Shown here in pieces: positions 12,111 to 23,652 of a stretch of 64,000 nucleotides of DNA. The DNA comes from Brachypodium distachyon (Eukaryota; Streptophyta; Magnoliopsida; Poales; Poaceae): assembly GCF_000005505.3 (NCBI RefSeq), contig NC_016133.3:13950001-14014000 (forward strand). The letters are read 5' to 3'. Within the stretch, counting starts at the first letter, position 1; each line of letters starts with the position of its first letter. The notes below the pieces were generated by a model. That model saw only the letters and a list, made by a program, of their open reading frames with translations, was not told the origin of the DNA and did not search any database. The translations under genes were made by a program, and so were the position numbers.

Positions 12111-12798
12111 ACCAGCCAAAGGCCAAAGCAACGAGACCAAGTCCTGCAAAAAGCTGCATCACCAACTGTCGCCATCATCCGGACCCCGTCAGTACATAGT
12201 ACAAGGCACAAAGTCTTGAAGCCTTTTTAACAGAACTCAGGACATAGCACAATGGGCATGAACAGCTGCAGGTTGCAGGTGTTGAGGTGTAACAGAAATA
12301 TATGCCCGCTGCTATTCCGAACTCTGAAGAGCTAAATTGCCATGCCTCTATTCTCACAAGATGACTATAAATTGGCCTGGAGCTGCAGGGCAACATCTTC
12401 ACAGCTCCAATGCAGGGTAGTGTCTGAATCCATAGTTCTGTTGTACCTAGTTTTGAGATGCTTGTCAGCAACTGAAAGTGAGAGTTGGAGGAAAACAAAC
12501 TAGTTCTCCAGATGGACAATCATGGTCCTAGATAAGCTTGTTTTCCTCCAATATCTCACCTTCGCTCAATCGCCTGGCCTTTGTGGGTTAGCTAAGACTA
12601 TACATGCGCTGTTCAAAGCGAGGATTAGAAGGGACTGAATCATCTATTAGAAATGATGGTTCAGTTTCTTCTAATATCTCACCTTGAATGGTCCATCTGT
12701 GAAGCTTGCATAGCCAGGGATGCAGTGCAGTCACCCAATGTGAGTATTGGAGGAAATCAAACTGGGACTGGGAGCAGATAGATAGATATGAAGTGGAG

Positions 12799-13170
12799 TA
12801 AATTTCTTGAAACCACATTCCTTTTGTCAACACAACCAAAAACACCTGCACTCTTTTTCACATAAGATTTCACTTTACTACACTTCCATTGGTATGTTGC
12901 TTCACAAAATTGCTCTTTTTTCACACCAGATTTCACTGAAATGCACTTCCATTATTATTTTGCTTCACTAAACCACACTTTTAACAGTTGTAGCACAAAT
13001 TTCCACATGTGTGGCTGCTGGGTGGGCCCTGTTTATCGGCAGTGTTAGAACCCTTCAAAGTGTGATTTTGTGAAATGTTCTGCCAAAAGGAGTTTGATTT
13101 TATGAAATGTGTTCCTAAAAGTGTGAGTTTTTCATAGTTTCGAGAAAGGGAGTGGCTTTGAGAAAAAATT
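12799..13170. mobile_element. Possible MITE with imperfect terminal inverted repeats
   Basis: The left end reads TTTCTTGAAACCACATTCC. The right end, reversed, reads TTTCTCAAAGCCACTCCC. Subterminal repeats based on CACATTTCA/TTTTGTGAAATG also face each other. I cannot define a target duplication, so the superfamily (possibly Mutator-like) is uncertain. Confidence 0.4.
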
Positions 13171-13915
13171 ATTCTGTAATATCTTTGTCTAGTTTGTTTT
13201 CCTCCAATACCTTTACCTTGGCTGAGTTGCTTGATCCTCGTTTCCTGACATGCTGTTAATGCTAGCCAAAGGCCAGTGACAACCTCTTGCATCCATCACC
13301 TCCGGCCGATGCTGGCATGCTGCCTTGCACTATCCAGAACACGCGGCTTTCACCAAAATCCTACAAGATAAATCTGAAAGAAAGGGAAGGCCAAACAATA
13401 CAATTGACAATGGAAAAAAAAAATCAAGGAATCTCCAGGCCCAGTGAAGATTGGATAGCATTCATGTATCATTGTTCATTATAGGCTTTACATTTCTTGC
13501 GTAAATGAGGTTCATAACTTCATATAATACACCCTCCAGTCCACCGCAACCTACCAATGGTGGTCAGTAAGATAAGATCAACATTCTAGTTCTTTGCTTA
13601 CTTGACTGCTAGATCCTCAAGCTACTACAACTGCTAGATGTGAGTCTTCCATCCGAAGCAACTACTATCCCATCCACGGAAATGAACAAGCTTGTACAAC
13701 CGCCAAAAACTAGTCATGGATGATTGAAAACAAGAAATAGAGATAAAGATTCTCGTTGCAAATTGATGGTCATTAGCACAGGTAGAGAATACACAAGTTC
13801 GCAGAGTCTAAGGGCACACTGGCTTTGTGAACAGCTGGTGCCTATTCAGCAATCTTGTAATCTGTGTGTTATGAATATATCAGATTGATCTAAGGATATT
13901 CTACCCCAGAATGGC

Positions 13916-15682
13916 CTACTTGTCATCTGGCACTTCATCAGAGCTACTGTTCTCAGAACACTCATCAGAAGACCAATCACTTGATGTTTCTCCCTGTTCA
14001 CCATTCTCATTCTTCACTGATGCGCTCTCACTTGACGCTTCTTCATGTTCACCATTCTCATTATTCACTGATGCACTCTCTGATTCAAGAACTGAAGGGA
14101 ATGACCGCTGCAGATTATTCTGCATGCTTTCATCATAGTCCTTTCCCCTCCAAATAATAATTTGCTCCTTGTCAAAAGAGACAAGAATGCAAGGAACAAG
14201 GTCCTACAACCAGAAATAACAGGGCAGGGTAATGCATCTTGGCACGGTAATCTCTAAGTTGAATACACATTTTAGTATCAGCACATATGATAAACTTACT
14301 CTGAGCTTTACTCCAATCTTGCGGTAGTCACTTTTTGGCAATCCTTTACAATCTATTCGAACCAATTCATCGGTCAAAAAAGCATCTCGAACCATTGGCA
14401 CAAGACTAGCATAATACCCATTCTTTGCTGCAAAATGGCATGGTAGCCATTGTTAGGCATATCTTTAGCACAAATATATAACATGTAAAGGGGGAGGGTG
14501 GAGGGGAAGTTTACCGAGCTTTGTTAAAACAGGAACATGTAGGCCCTTTTTCCTCATTGCCTTCGTTTCCACAACTGTTAGCCCTTCTATTGTTGTTTTG
14601 ATTAGCCTGGGGTAGATAGGTTCGGCTGGCTTCCACAACATCAACGGAATAACAGGTCTTTTCTTTGGATGATAATGCCTCCCCCTGTACAGTATTAACT
14701 GACCACCATGCCTGTGGATGATAAGGCCACCAGTTTTATCCTGGAGAAAATGTAGCATTACTCATGTAATCGTGTGGTGTTTCTACTGGAGGGTAATAAC
14801 AAAACAAGTGACTTCAAATATGAGCTCCAAAAACGGGCATCCATGTACTTCTTACAGTCCATGAACAACATAGAGAGGGTATATTCATGTTTCCTAGAGA
14901 TAAGAGAGATGAATCTACCTCAAGCTCATGGCACACATTTTGCATATCAACCGTTGGCACACCTAGGCATTTGACCCTAACGGCCTCGCCGTGCTTCCAG
15001 TGGTTATGAATGTCATTTAGCATGTTATGAGTGAGCCCATCTCTGCCTACAAAAATATGAGCCGACTGAATAATCATCATCATTTAGATCGGCAACACGA
15101 AAATTGTCATTTCTGCTCCAATCCGGCCCAAAATTTACCGAGATTAACCTGCCGCTTGGTGCGGTTCCTCTGGCACTTGTCGACCACGAACGTGCGCTCC
15201 GCGGGGGTGAGCGGCTCGCCGAGCACGCGCTCCCGCTCGCGCCGGCGGGCCTCCTGCAGGTCCTTCTCGGCGGCGGGGGCCGGGTCCTCGGCGTGGACGT
15301 CGCGGATTGTGGTGTCGACGGCGGGCGCGCAGAGGCCGGTCCAGGGCCGGTCGAGGCGGCCGGGCCCGAACGGGGAGTACTTGGGCTCGCGGAGCCCGAT
15401 GGGCTTGGCGTCCGGGGTGCTCTCGGTGTAGCTGAAGCGGAAGTCGAAGGGGAGGTCGGAGTGGGAGGCCGGGCGGCCGCCGCGGTCGAGCGAAGACGGC
15501 GGACGGTAGGGGGGCTTCTTGGTCCGGCGCTTCTTCTCGGCGGCGGCGTGGGGGGCTTCTCGCGGGTTCGGGGTCAGGGATGCGGGCGGCGCGAAGCCGT
15601 AGTGGTCCAGGAGGCGGGAGAGGTGGCGGCGGGGAGGGTGGTGCGGGTGGGCGCGGCGGAGGAGGGCGGGGAGGAGTAGCAT
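13916..15682 (-). CDS. CRM-domain group II intron splicing factor, CRS2-associated-factor (CAF) type, probably mitochondrial
   Basis: Five exons join into one 437-aa frame: 15682-15139, 15046-14919, 14740-14515, 14427-14300 and 14203-13916, all with GT-AG introns that preserve frame. The N-terminus ([20 protein letters not shown]) is basic and poor in acidic residues, as in a mitochondrial targeting peptide. Two CRM RNA-binding domains follow, at about 155-250 and 275-370. They contain [20 protein letters not shown], the [19 protein letters not shown] core and the second-domain core [13 protein letters not shown] proteins partner the peptidyl-tRNA-hydrolase-like CRS2, or act in mitochondria, to splice organelle group II introns. 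The C-terminus is acidic with a duplicated SESASV-NENGE motif. The targeting peptide and overall likeness fit the mitochondrial CAF of rice, recalled at Os08g0174900, next to SERK1. A MITE-end remnant lies about 100 bp upstream. Confidence 0.92.
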
Positions 15683-15773
15683 GGGGCGGCGACCAGCGAC
15701 GGCGGCCGGTGTGGGTTGAATTGGACTGGAGCAAAACCCTCGCAGCTCGTGGGTTTTGGGGAAGAAACGATTT

Positions 15774-15835
15774 TAAAAAATATATATGCAAATGTGCACT
15801 AAAATCACGACAAGTATTTAGAAACGAAGAAAATA
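15774..15835. repeat. Single-ended MITE remnant upstream of the CAF gene
   Basis: The block containing GCACTAAAATCACGACAAGT and then ATTTAGAAACGAAG matches a block at about 28350-28393 that ends AAACGGAGGAAG. Both look like one end of a Stowaway-type element whose other end is lost. Confidence 0.4.
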
Positions 15836-16701
15836 TTTGTAATTCAAATGTGGGAGATATGATGTTATATAAATATGCAAAATTTCAATCCATACCAATT
15901 GCCTTTGGAGGACTAAAAATACAAATAAACAATGCCTGCACGTGTATGCTCTTTTTTACTATCTGTTAAAACTTTTGTTTCCAGCAGATAAGCTGCATAA
16001 TGCGATTATGCCAACACCGGAAAACCAAAACTAAAGCCATGCCTCATGCCCCGGCACCGGCAGTTGTACCACCAGGAGATAATTCTCTATGTTTCCTGAA
16101 GAGATCTACTGCAGTGCAGGCAAGATCCATTCAATGATCAGAAATGCAACTAAAACAGGGGAGGAAAGCTCCATTACGACACTCCTATTCAGATCAAGAG
16201 ATTTTCCTGCAATGGTTTGAAGTTTTGAACAAGACGGTGTAAAACTCAAGTCACGACACAAACAACAGATCGTTCGACTAACCTTCAAGCAAGACAGAGT
16301 AAAAGCACAGATAAACTAGTGCCATATGAACATTCCAAAGGAGGGAGAGAGATATACATACATAATGATTTTGCAAGTTCTTGCATCCTTACATTTGGGG
16401 GTACAAAATAGTTAGATGTCAATTGTCAGTGCAATCAACAGAGACCCAGCCAATCAGCACCTTCCCCCCTACCCTTGCTAATTGGGCATAAAGGTACCTT
16501 TGGTGCAGCAACTGCTCAGTACACTGGCTCCAACTTCGAAGAGCATCAGGGAGGTAACCAAACATTATACATCCAAACATATTGTGGCTGACACATTTTC
16601 CCCCATGGGTTGATATGAACAAATGGGGGATGCCACTAAGATGGTCGTTAGGCATGATCTTACTCTTACAAAATACAATAATTAATTGACAGCAGCCATC
16701 A

Positions 16702-19700
16702 TCACCTTGGCCCAGATAGCTCAACCGCATGCAGGTTGTCAGTCGAGTCCACGATCCACTCTGAGTTTCGATGAGGTCCAAGTTCTACCTCCTGCCGCAC
16801 TACCTCTACCTTTTGCCACTCCTCCCATCTCTCGGCGAGACCATCTCCTTCGAGCATCCTCACCACCTCCGACATCTTAGGGCGTTCCGTGGGGGAGCCC
16901 TGTGTGCAAAGGAGTGCAACCTGGATCAGCGATTCCACCTCGACATCGATGTACGCTTCCTGTAGATCTGGATCTACCAACATCTCCAGCCTTCGCTCCT
17001 TGAGTAATCCTTTGACCTGCACAAGTAACAGCTTACTATGAAATAACCAGTAAAAACAGGCATTTAATCAACAAGCAAAAAAGGCCTCCCATTATCCCAT
17101 ACAAGCAAATGGAAGAATGTTTCTGGACATGGTGATCTATACATTCTTGGTTTTGTGAATGATGTTACAATTCAAAATGCACTATTTTCTTTCTGAGCCA
17201 TAGTATAACTTTATCTGATACATACTCTTGTATAAAAAAGACAGTATATAAAATAATATGAACAAAGAATGCAATTTGAATTGAGAAATGGTACTCCCTC
17301 CGTCCCAATATATGAGGCACGCACGCGTCCCAAGATCGTCAATTTAACTACCAAAATATAAATTATGTGATGTAAAAAATATATCATTAGAAAGTTCATT
17401 TGATTACGAATCTAATGATATATTTTTTATGAAATTATAATTTATATTTGCTAGTTAAATTTGAAATCTTGGGATGCGTATGTGCCTCATATATTGGGAC
17501 GGAGGTAGTACTAGTTAATTACCCAGTCAAGTAGCATGACATCATCATCATTGGCAAGACGGGCAAGGTCAAAGGCACGCTGTCCTGTAATAAGCTCCAA
17601 AAGCATAATTCCATAACCAAATACATCAGTTTTCTCAGAGGATTTTCCTGTTGAAAGATATTCTGGTGCAATATGCCCAATTGTTCCACGCACAGCTGTT
17701 GTTACATGAGTATCCTTGTAATCCATTAGTTTGGCCAAACCAAAATCTCCCACAACAGCTTCAAAGTCTTCATCTAATAAAATATTTGCAGCTTTGACAT
17801 CACGATGTATGATCTTTGGATCACAGTGATCATGTAAATAGGACAGGCCCCTAGCAGAACCTAATGCAATTCTTCTTCTCGTCTGCCAATCCAGTGGCGG
17901 CTCAGATGGTCCCCGTTCTACAAAATACAAATCACTAAATAAACTATTGATACGTTGCAGTTAAGACTTGAAGATAATCAAACAATCTAAAATATACAAA
18001 GGAAAAATCAACACGGGCGAAAAAAACGAACCAAAGTACCTCTTAAACGTGATGCAACACTTCCATTAGCCATGTATGGATAGACAAGTAACCTCTCTGT
18101 TGGTGTCATACAGAAACCACGAAGACGCAATAGGTTTCTATGCACAGCCATACTAATCATTTCAACCTCTGTTTGAAACTGCAGCTCACCACCAGGTGTT
18201 CTCTCCTCCTTCAGTCTCTTGACAGCTACTAGCGTACCATCTGTTAGTCTTCCTTTGTAGACTTTGCCAAATCCACCTCTTCCAAGAATGTTCTTATTGC
18301 TGAAGGTATCTGTCGCAACTTGTAGTTCTCGTAGTGAAAATCTTTTAAGCTGGCCAAGATGTACCTCTGGATCCTCCTCAGCTGCACCAAACAAGAAACT
18401 TCAGGCTAAGCTGACTGGAGGATATATTGCAAGTAATTTTCCTCCTGTCACCTGCCACTGTATACTTACCAGGTACATCAAAGAAATGCTCTTCCGGTTT
18501 CCTGCGGCGCCAATATGCAAAACCAATTGCAGGAACAGCAAATAGCAAGGCTGCACCAGCAGCCACTCCACCAGCAATTGCTCCAGTACTAGAGGAACTA
18601 CTTCCTGAACAAATGAGATGTCAGCATCAAAATTTCCATACCTTTTAAGCAAGAGTGGTAGTGAAGTAGATACTGTGTTTCTATGCTAAGCAATGTTTCA
18701 GACTCAAATGACAATGAATCAGAGTACCAAGATGGAAAATTGGTCGGTGACAGCAGGGACATGGTGTGGCTGACATGTCAGCTAGAAAAGATGCAATCAG
18801 TAACGGAAGCGGCACTAGTTACTCAAACATTTCTTTCGCTGATGAGGAGTGACTGTGTGCTTAGTAGATATTTTGTCATTTTTTTAAAAAGGACCAGAAC
18901 TTCTTGTGTTACTGCATGTTGGTAGCGCACACCATAAGGGTAAGAAGCACTGCAATGTTCACCATAAGGGTAAGAAATTGCAGATATGTCCATGGAACAA
19001 GACAGGGGTGTCAAAATATTCAATCAAAGTCAGACAAGGGCCTCCAGCCTCAATGCATTTTACTTGTTTCTGGGTAAACTCTTCACGGTTGGAATTTTAC
19101 ATCAATGAAAGAACATTGTAGCACAGTTCCTATTGGAATGAAAGATTTACATGGACTTAATGGTGAATCTGTAATTCTTTATAAATCACCTGGTGATTGC
19201 ACAGGAGTTGGAGGATTATATGGAGGAGGCGGAGAGAAAGGGGGAGCGCCAGGGCAAGGTTTTGAGGTGCCAGGACCGCATAAGGCAGGGTTGTTGCCGA
19301 AACTGCAAAAAGAAACAAGTTTGACTTGTAGGAGTATCAGAGCAAAAAAAAAAGGTGAACTTATCAACTAAGATGCTAACTTTACCTGATAGGGGTGAAT
19401 GATGAAAAAGAACCGGTTGATGGAACTTCTCCTGACAATTTGTTGTTTGATAGATCCCTATAATTTAATAGAAATATTACGATTGTGTTAAATTAGACGT
19501 TTACCAAAAGTATAACAAATATTACACTGCAGAAAGAATGTGACATACTAAAAAATACTCACAGGACTTGCAGAGCAGTAATAGCAGTTAATGATTTGGG
19601 AATTGTACCGGAAAGGCTGTTGTTGTTAAGACGTCTATCATCACAACAAAAATACAAAAAGCACACAAAATTAGTACCATATGCAGAATGTTATGAATGA

Positions 19701-22700
19701 AAACAATAACACAGGGACTCCTAAATCCTAAGTCTTGACCAGAATTTGTACTTGGATAACCTAAATACATGATAGACACCCTAGACACAGAAGGATTATC
19801 AAGTAGCATAACACATGCTGCCTGACAAACAGCAAGTAGCAATAATTGTAATATGTAAACAACTTCAGAGCAAATGCCAAACCAGAGAAAACATAAATCA
19901 GACAAAATCTTTGCCCTATCCAGAATACATAAGGTACATCTTCTTCCATTATTTAGCGGCTTAGCTATTTGTTGATACACGTTTATACTTTAAGCCATGG
20001 CAACATGTAAGCATATGCATGCAAGGAGTTGCTGTCCAAAATATATGCAAGCGTTGTTCCTTCCTATTGATATCGAGTCAAATGATTGTATAAAACTATG
20101 TCACTACATGGTTAAGCTAGCATAACTCCAAAAGCAATGAATGGCAGCTCTTACAAAGGAAAATGTAAATCAAAATGCCTCTCATATTGGCACAGTGAGA
20201 CTCTGTTATCAAAATCTGCATGCATGCGCCTTTCAAAATCATCAAGTTGCCAGCTCTAGAATATTTGCCACTATGTTAAACAAGTGGTTTCACAAATTCC
20301 TAACAATCATTTCATTTCCACAAGTGTCATTAAACTATGAAGCAGCTGACTATGTACATGATGAGACACATCTAGCATGTACAGAAAAAAAAAATCCCTA
20401 GTATAAAATTCTGGTATCTATAGTGAGTAGTATAGCTACTAAATGAAGGGATCATACAGGAATCGTAGCTTCAATAGGTTCCCCAATGAATCAGGTATTG
20501 GACCAGTGAAGTTGTTTAAGTACAAATCCAAACTGACCAAGTTTGTGAGGTTTCCGAGTTCGCTAGGTATTGTGCCGCTGATGTTATTACTATAAAGCTC
20601 CCTGCAACACAAAAAATGAAGAGTGACTAAACTGCATAAAAATACTGATGGACCAAGGCCCCAAAAGTAACTAAGCAATGGTGTGTGACTGTTTTATATT
20701 TTCACTGCAATGTTGTCTTTATTATCCAATTTTTGCCTTTCATGAGTGTTGTCAAGAAAAGAGCCAATTAACTCAGCTTATGCTTGTATGACTTACTTTG
20801 GGGAAGAAAAAAAGGTAGTTTGATGCCTTTGTGAGAAAAAAGAGATAGGAAATATAGACATTTCATTCATACTCTTAATTCTTGTGTCAAACTCTAAAAG
20901 GACACCTTTTTGAAACAGGGTGTAGAATATTTGTTTAGTGTTCGTATATTGATATATTTCCGCCTAAGTTAAAGATGTGAATGCTAACAAAAGGTTCCAC
21001 CATTGACAGCGACCAGCAAGTACTACACTCAAGTAACTTGGCAGAAGGAAGATAACTTACAGGTACTGCAAGTTTTTGAGCTGGCCAAGTTGTGGCACCA
21101 AAGTACCGGACAATGCAGCATTTCCAAGATCACTGAAAACGAGCACATAAAATTCAGTACGGAACATGGTGCAGGTGTATCTCAATAGTACATAAATGGT
21201 GCACCTACACTCTGATAACGCTGTTGTCGTTGTTGCACGTAACATGAAACCAAGTGCATGGATTGACCAGAGTTGGATCCCAACTTTGTAGCACATTATT
21301 AGGATCATTTAAGTTAGTTCTTAAGTTATGCAAGGCATCACCTGCGAATAATAGAATGAGTAATGAATAACTGCTAGATAAAATTTAACCAGAAAAATAA
21401 TGAGTAAATCCTATAAAAAAGAGAAAATTGTGTCATCCCAATAAGAGCAACAGGATCCTAGCTAAAGTATGCATCAGTATAATTAGCAGCTAGCCAGCTA
21501 ATACTCCTTTGTGTACGGAATATGACCTTTGATGGGGAAAACACGTCAGGTTATCCTAGCTAAAGTATGCTCCATTCCTTTGGTGCTTGTATTCCATCTG
21601 AACATTGCCCAACTTGCTCTATCGCGCGCACACGCACACATGAGGCTCCTTATCCCATCTATTCTTGTGAAGTTTGGTTCTTCTCATTATTTTCTCAATG
21701 GAACGATCTTGGATCATTCCGGGATAACTTGGCTAAACTACTCTAAGAAATGCTAAACAAACTCTTGATCTATTGCTTTGAGTGATACAGGGTACAAGTC
21801 CTCTCTTATATAAAGAGATGGATAACTTGGTCCTGAAAAACTAATCCTATCTCTCCTAACAATACAGAAAATAACCAAATCTTACACCTAACAAAATAGC
21901 AACCACTCTACTTTCCTAACAATAAGATCCTTATCCTCATCAGGAAGCCTTGTTGTGCTAGGCGTGCACATGACACTCAATAAACCGAAGAACCTTGTGT
22001 GCAACAATCAACAAAACAAATCCTTTCTTTTCACTTTTTCAGCACATGTAGATATGGTAGTTTTCCACATTCTGATATGTTGTTCCTTTATTTTCTGAAC
22101 AAACCAAACATCTCTTATGCAACTCTCAACGAGTTGAACAAATATTTTTCTTCTTTTCGGAAAGCAAGCCAGATATTCATAAAGATGTAGGCGTTGGAGG
22201 GTATAACTAGTAGTCTAATTGATTTTGTTTTCATGTTTTAGGCATGAATATACTCGTGAGGGGCACTTAAATAGTAACCGTAAAAGAATAAGTATTGCAT
22301 TTTTCCTATGTACTGTATTAGAAAGTACGCATCAATAAAGACAAAGATCTCAACAGATTGAATAACTAACGAAAGCTGCAGCTCCAACTTGGTAGTTTGT
22401 ATATATATACTGCTAAAAGAATAATCTAAAAGAAGCTCCAACAGCAATCGCCATCAGGTTTCAGATTCACAATTGAAACACCAAGAAACTGCTCTCTAGC
22501 TTGTAGTTTGTAGAAAGAAGAGGTGCAGTAACTAAACATTCAGCAAGAAAATGCAGATCGCACAAAGGTGCTATGGAAAACAGAATTCGGTCCGGAGGCC
22601 CACCAGAGAATTGCCCAATGATCAACTTGAGCTACACACATCAGTTTGAACTCAGAACCTAATAAGAGCGCCGTGTGAGACAACAAAAAGTGCACGGTGG

Positions 22701-23555
22701 AGTGTCCTAATCATCCCAGAGTAAACCAATCAGGCTCGAGCAAACCATATATGTAGACGAACAATTCGCTCCTGCGTAGCACAGGCGAAAGTGGTCCACC
22801 TGAAAATCGCCCAGCCACCAACTCGAAACACGCGCGCAAGCAAGCAAAACCATCAGTTCGAATCTAGCATCATAACCACGTCGCAGGACGTCCTAATCAA
22901 CCCTAACAACCCCGACCACGACTAGACGTATAAGCGAGCATGAGTGAACGCCAGGAGCAGATTTAATGCGATAGCAGCCCTCGGACTCTGAAGCAGCAAT
23001 CAGAGATCCCAGACCCCAAGTGCTCTCCGGGTGTTCACCCGATTAGGGAGCAACCAAAGGCACGGAAACGCAAACGAAATTCTCATCAAAACCAACGAAA
23101 TGCGGTGGGAAGGATTCTATCAAGCGAAAAAACTCGCTCCAATTTCTGGTCAGGGTCGCCACCGAAATTGCGGCAGAAACAGCACGGATTGATATGAAGG
23201 GACTAATTCGCAGACGAATTCGGACGAGAACCAGGTTCAAATTTGGAAAGCCACAAACGACTCCGGTTAGAGCGCGAGAGCCAGAAATGGGCATCGAAAA
23301 GCCCCAAAATAGGCAACATCTCACAGCACAGAACTTGACCAGCAAGCACAGCCGCGGCGTGCAGCAAAACCCCAACCAAGCTAGCAACAAAGCAGCATCC
23401 CGAAGGGAAACCCCCGCACCCACAGATCGAGCAACCCGACTGCCCCGTGAGCGGAGCAAGAGCAACACACCTTCCGTGTTGGCGAGCACGCGCGTGGCCG
23501 GGTGGAGCAGCGGCAGCAGCAGCAGCGCCCACAACGCCCACCGCGGCGCCGCCAT
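16702..23555 (-). CDS. SERK1: SERK1/BAK1-type leucine-rich-repeat receptor kinase
   Basis: Eleven exons join into a 625-aa frame: 23555-23471, 21341-21209, 21132-21061, 20601-20458, 19634-19563, 19457-19386, 19302-19190, 18604-18470, 18381-18040, 17917-17523 and 17016-16702. The length and 72/144-nt LRR exon pattern are those of SERK genes. Domains: signal peptide (about 1-25), LRR N-cap, five LRRs (to about 190), the SERK-specific Ser-Pro-Pro segment ([13 protein letters not shown]), transmembrane helix (about 238-260) and kinase (about 300-580). The kinase has the loop GRGGFG (309-314), Lys330, HRD (427-429) and DFG (447-449), so it is an active RD type. The C-terminus is the conserved HAVELSGPR. 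SERKs are plasma-membrane co-receptors for BRI1, pattern-recognition and peptide receptors. Intron 1 is 2.1 kb, and a Stowaway MITE occupies intron 10. It resembles rice OsSERK1 almost end to end. Confidence 0.96.
17294..17508. mobile_element. Stowaway MITE in SERK1 intron 10
   Basis: Terminal inverted repeats CTCCCTCCGTCCCAATATAT and its complement bound 215 bp, flanked by TA duplications (17292-17293 and 17509-17510). The interior is AT-rich and palindromic. Its edge is only about 13 nt from the exon 10 splice donor (GT at 17522-17521). Confidence 0.92.
21342..23470 (-). other. Large first intron of SERK1
   Basis: This 2.1-kb intron separates the signal-peptide exon from the LRR N-cap exon. 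No coding potential is seen. It contains a short direct duplication (ATCCTAGCTAAAGTATG at about 21456 and 21555). A GC-rich 5' part near the donor gives spurious ORFs on both strands. Confidence 0.8.
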
Positions 23556-23628
23556 TGCCGCCGATCCTCGCCGCCGCCCCCACTAGATCCCGCCGCCGCG
23601 CATTCCCGCCTCGCCACACCGGATCGCT

Positions 23629-23652
23629 CCCCCCCCCCCCCCCCCCCCCCCC
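23629..23652 (-). repeat. 24-nt homopolymer G tract in the SERK1 leader or proximal promoter
   Basis: The plus strand shows 24 consecutive C, so the SERK1 sense strand carries G24, beginning about 75 nt upstream of the start codon. The surrounding leader is otherwise CCG/CT-rich on the plus strand. Such tracts are length-unstable and can form G-quadruplexes; exact length in the assembly may be unreliable. Confidence 0.9.

Larger units (their letters stand above)
10608..13915. other. Gene-poor stretch between the LTR and the CAF gene
   Basis: Two GC-rich islands (10.6-11.4 kb and 11.64-11.95 kb) give overlapping ORFs on both strands. The best is plus 11038-11355 (VVFLYVDGATWEKLELFVEL near its middle), but I recognise no domain and no splice structure extends it. 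They may be decayed gene fragments carried by transposons. The rest (12.1-13.9 kb) is AT-rich with short duplications; for example, CACAAGATGACTATAAATTG occurs near 11976 and near 12355. Confidence 0.4.

Noticed and set aside
15104..15679. Long plus-strand ORF opposite CAF exon 1
   Set aside because: Mirror of a GC-rich coding exon; the minus strand is spliced into a complete two-CRM protein.
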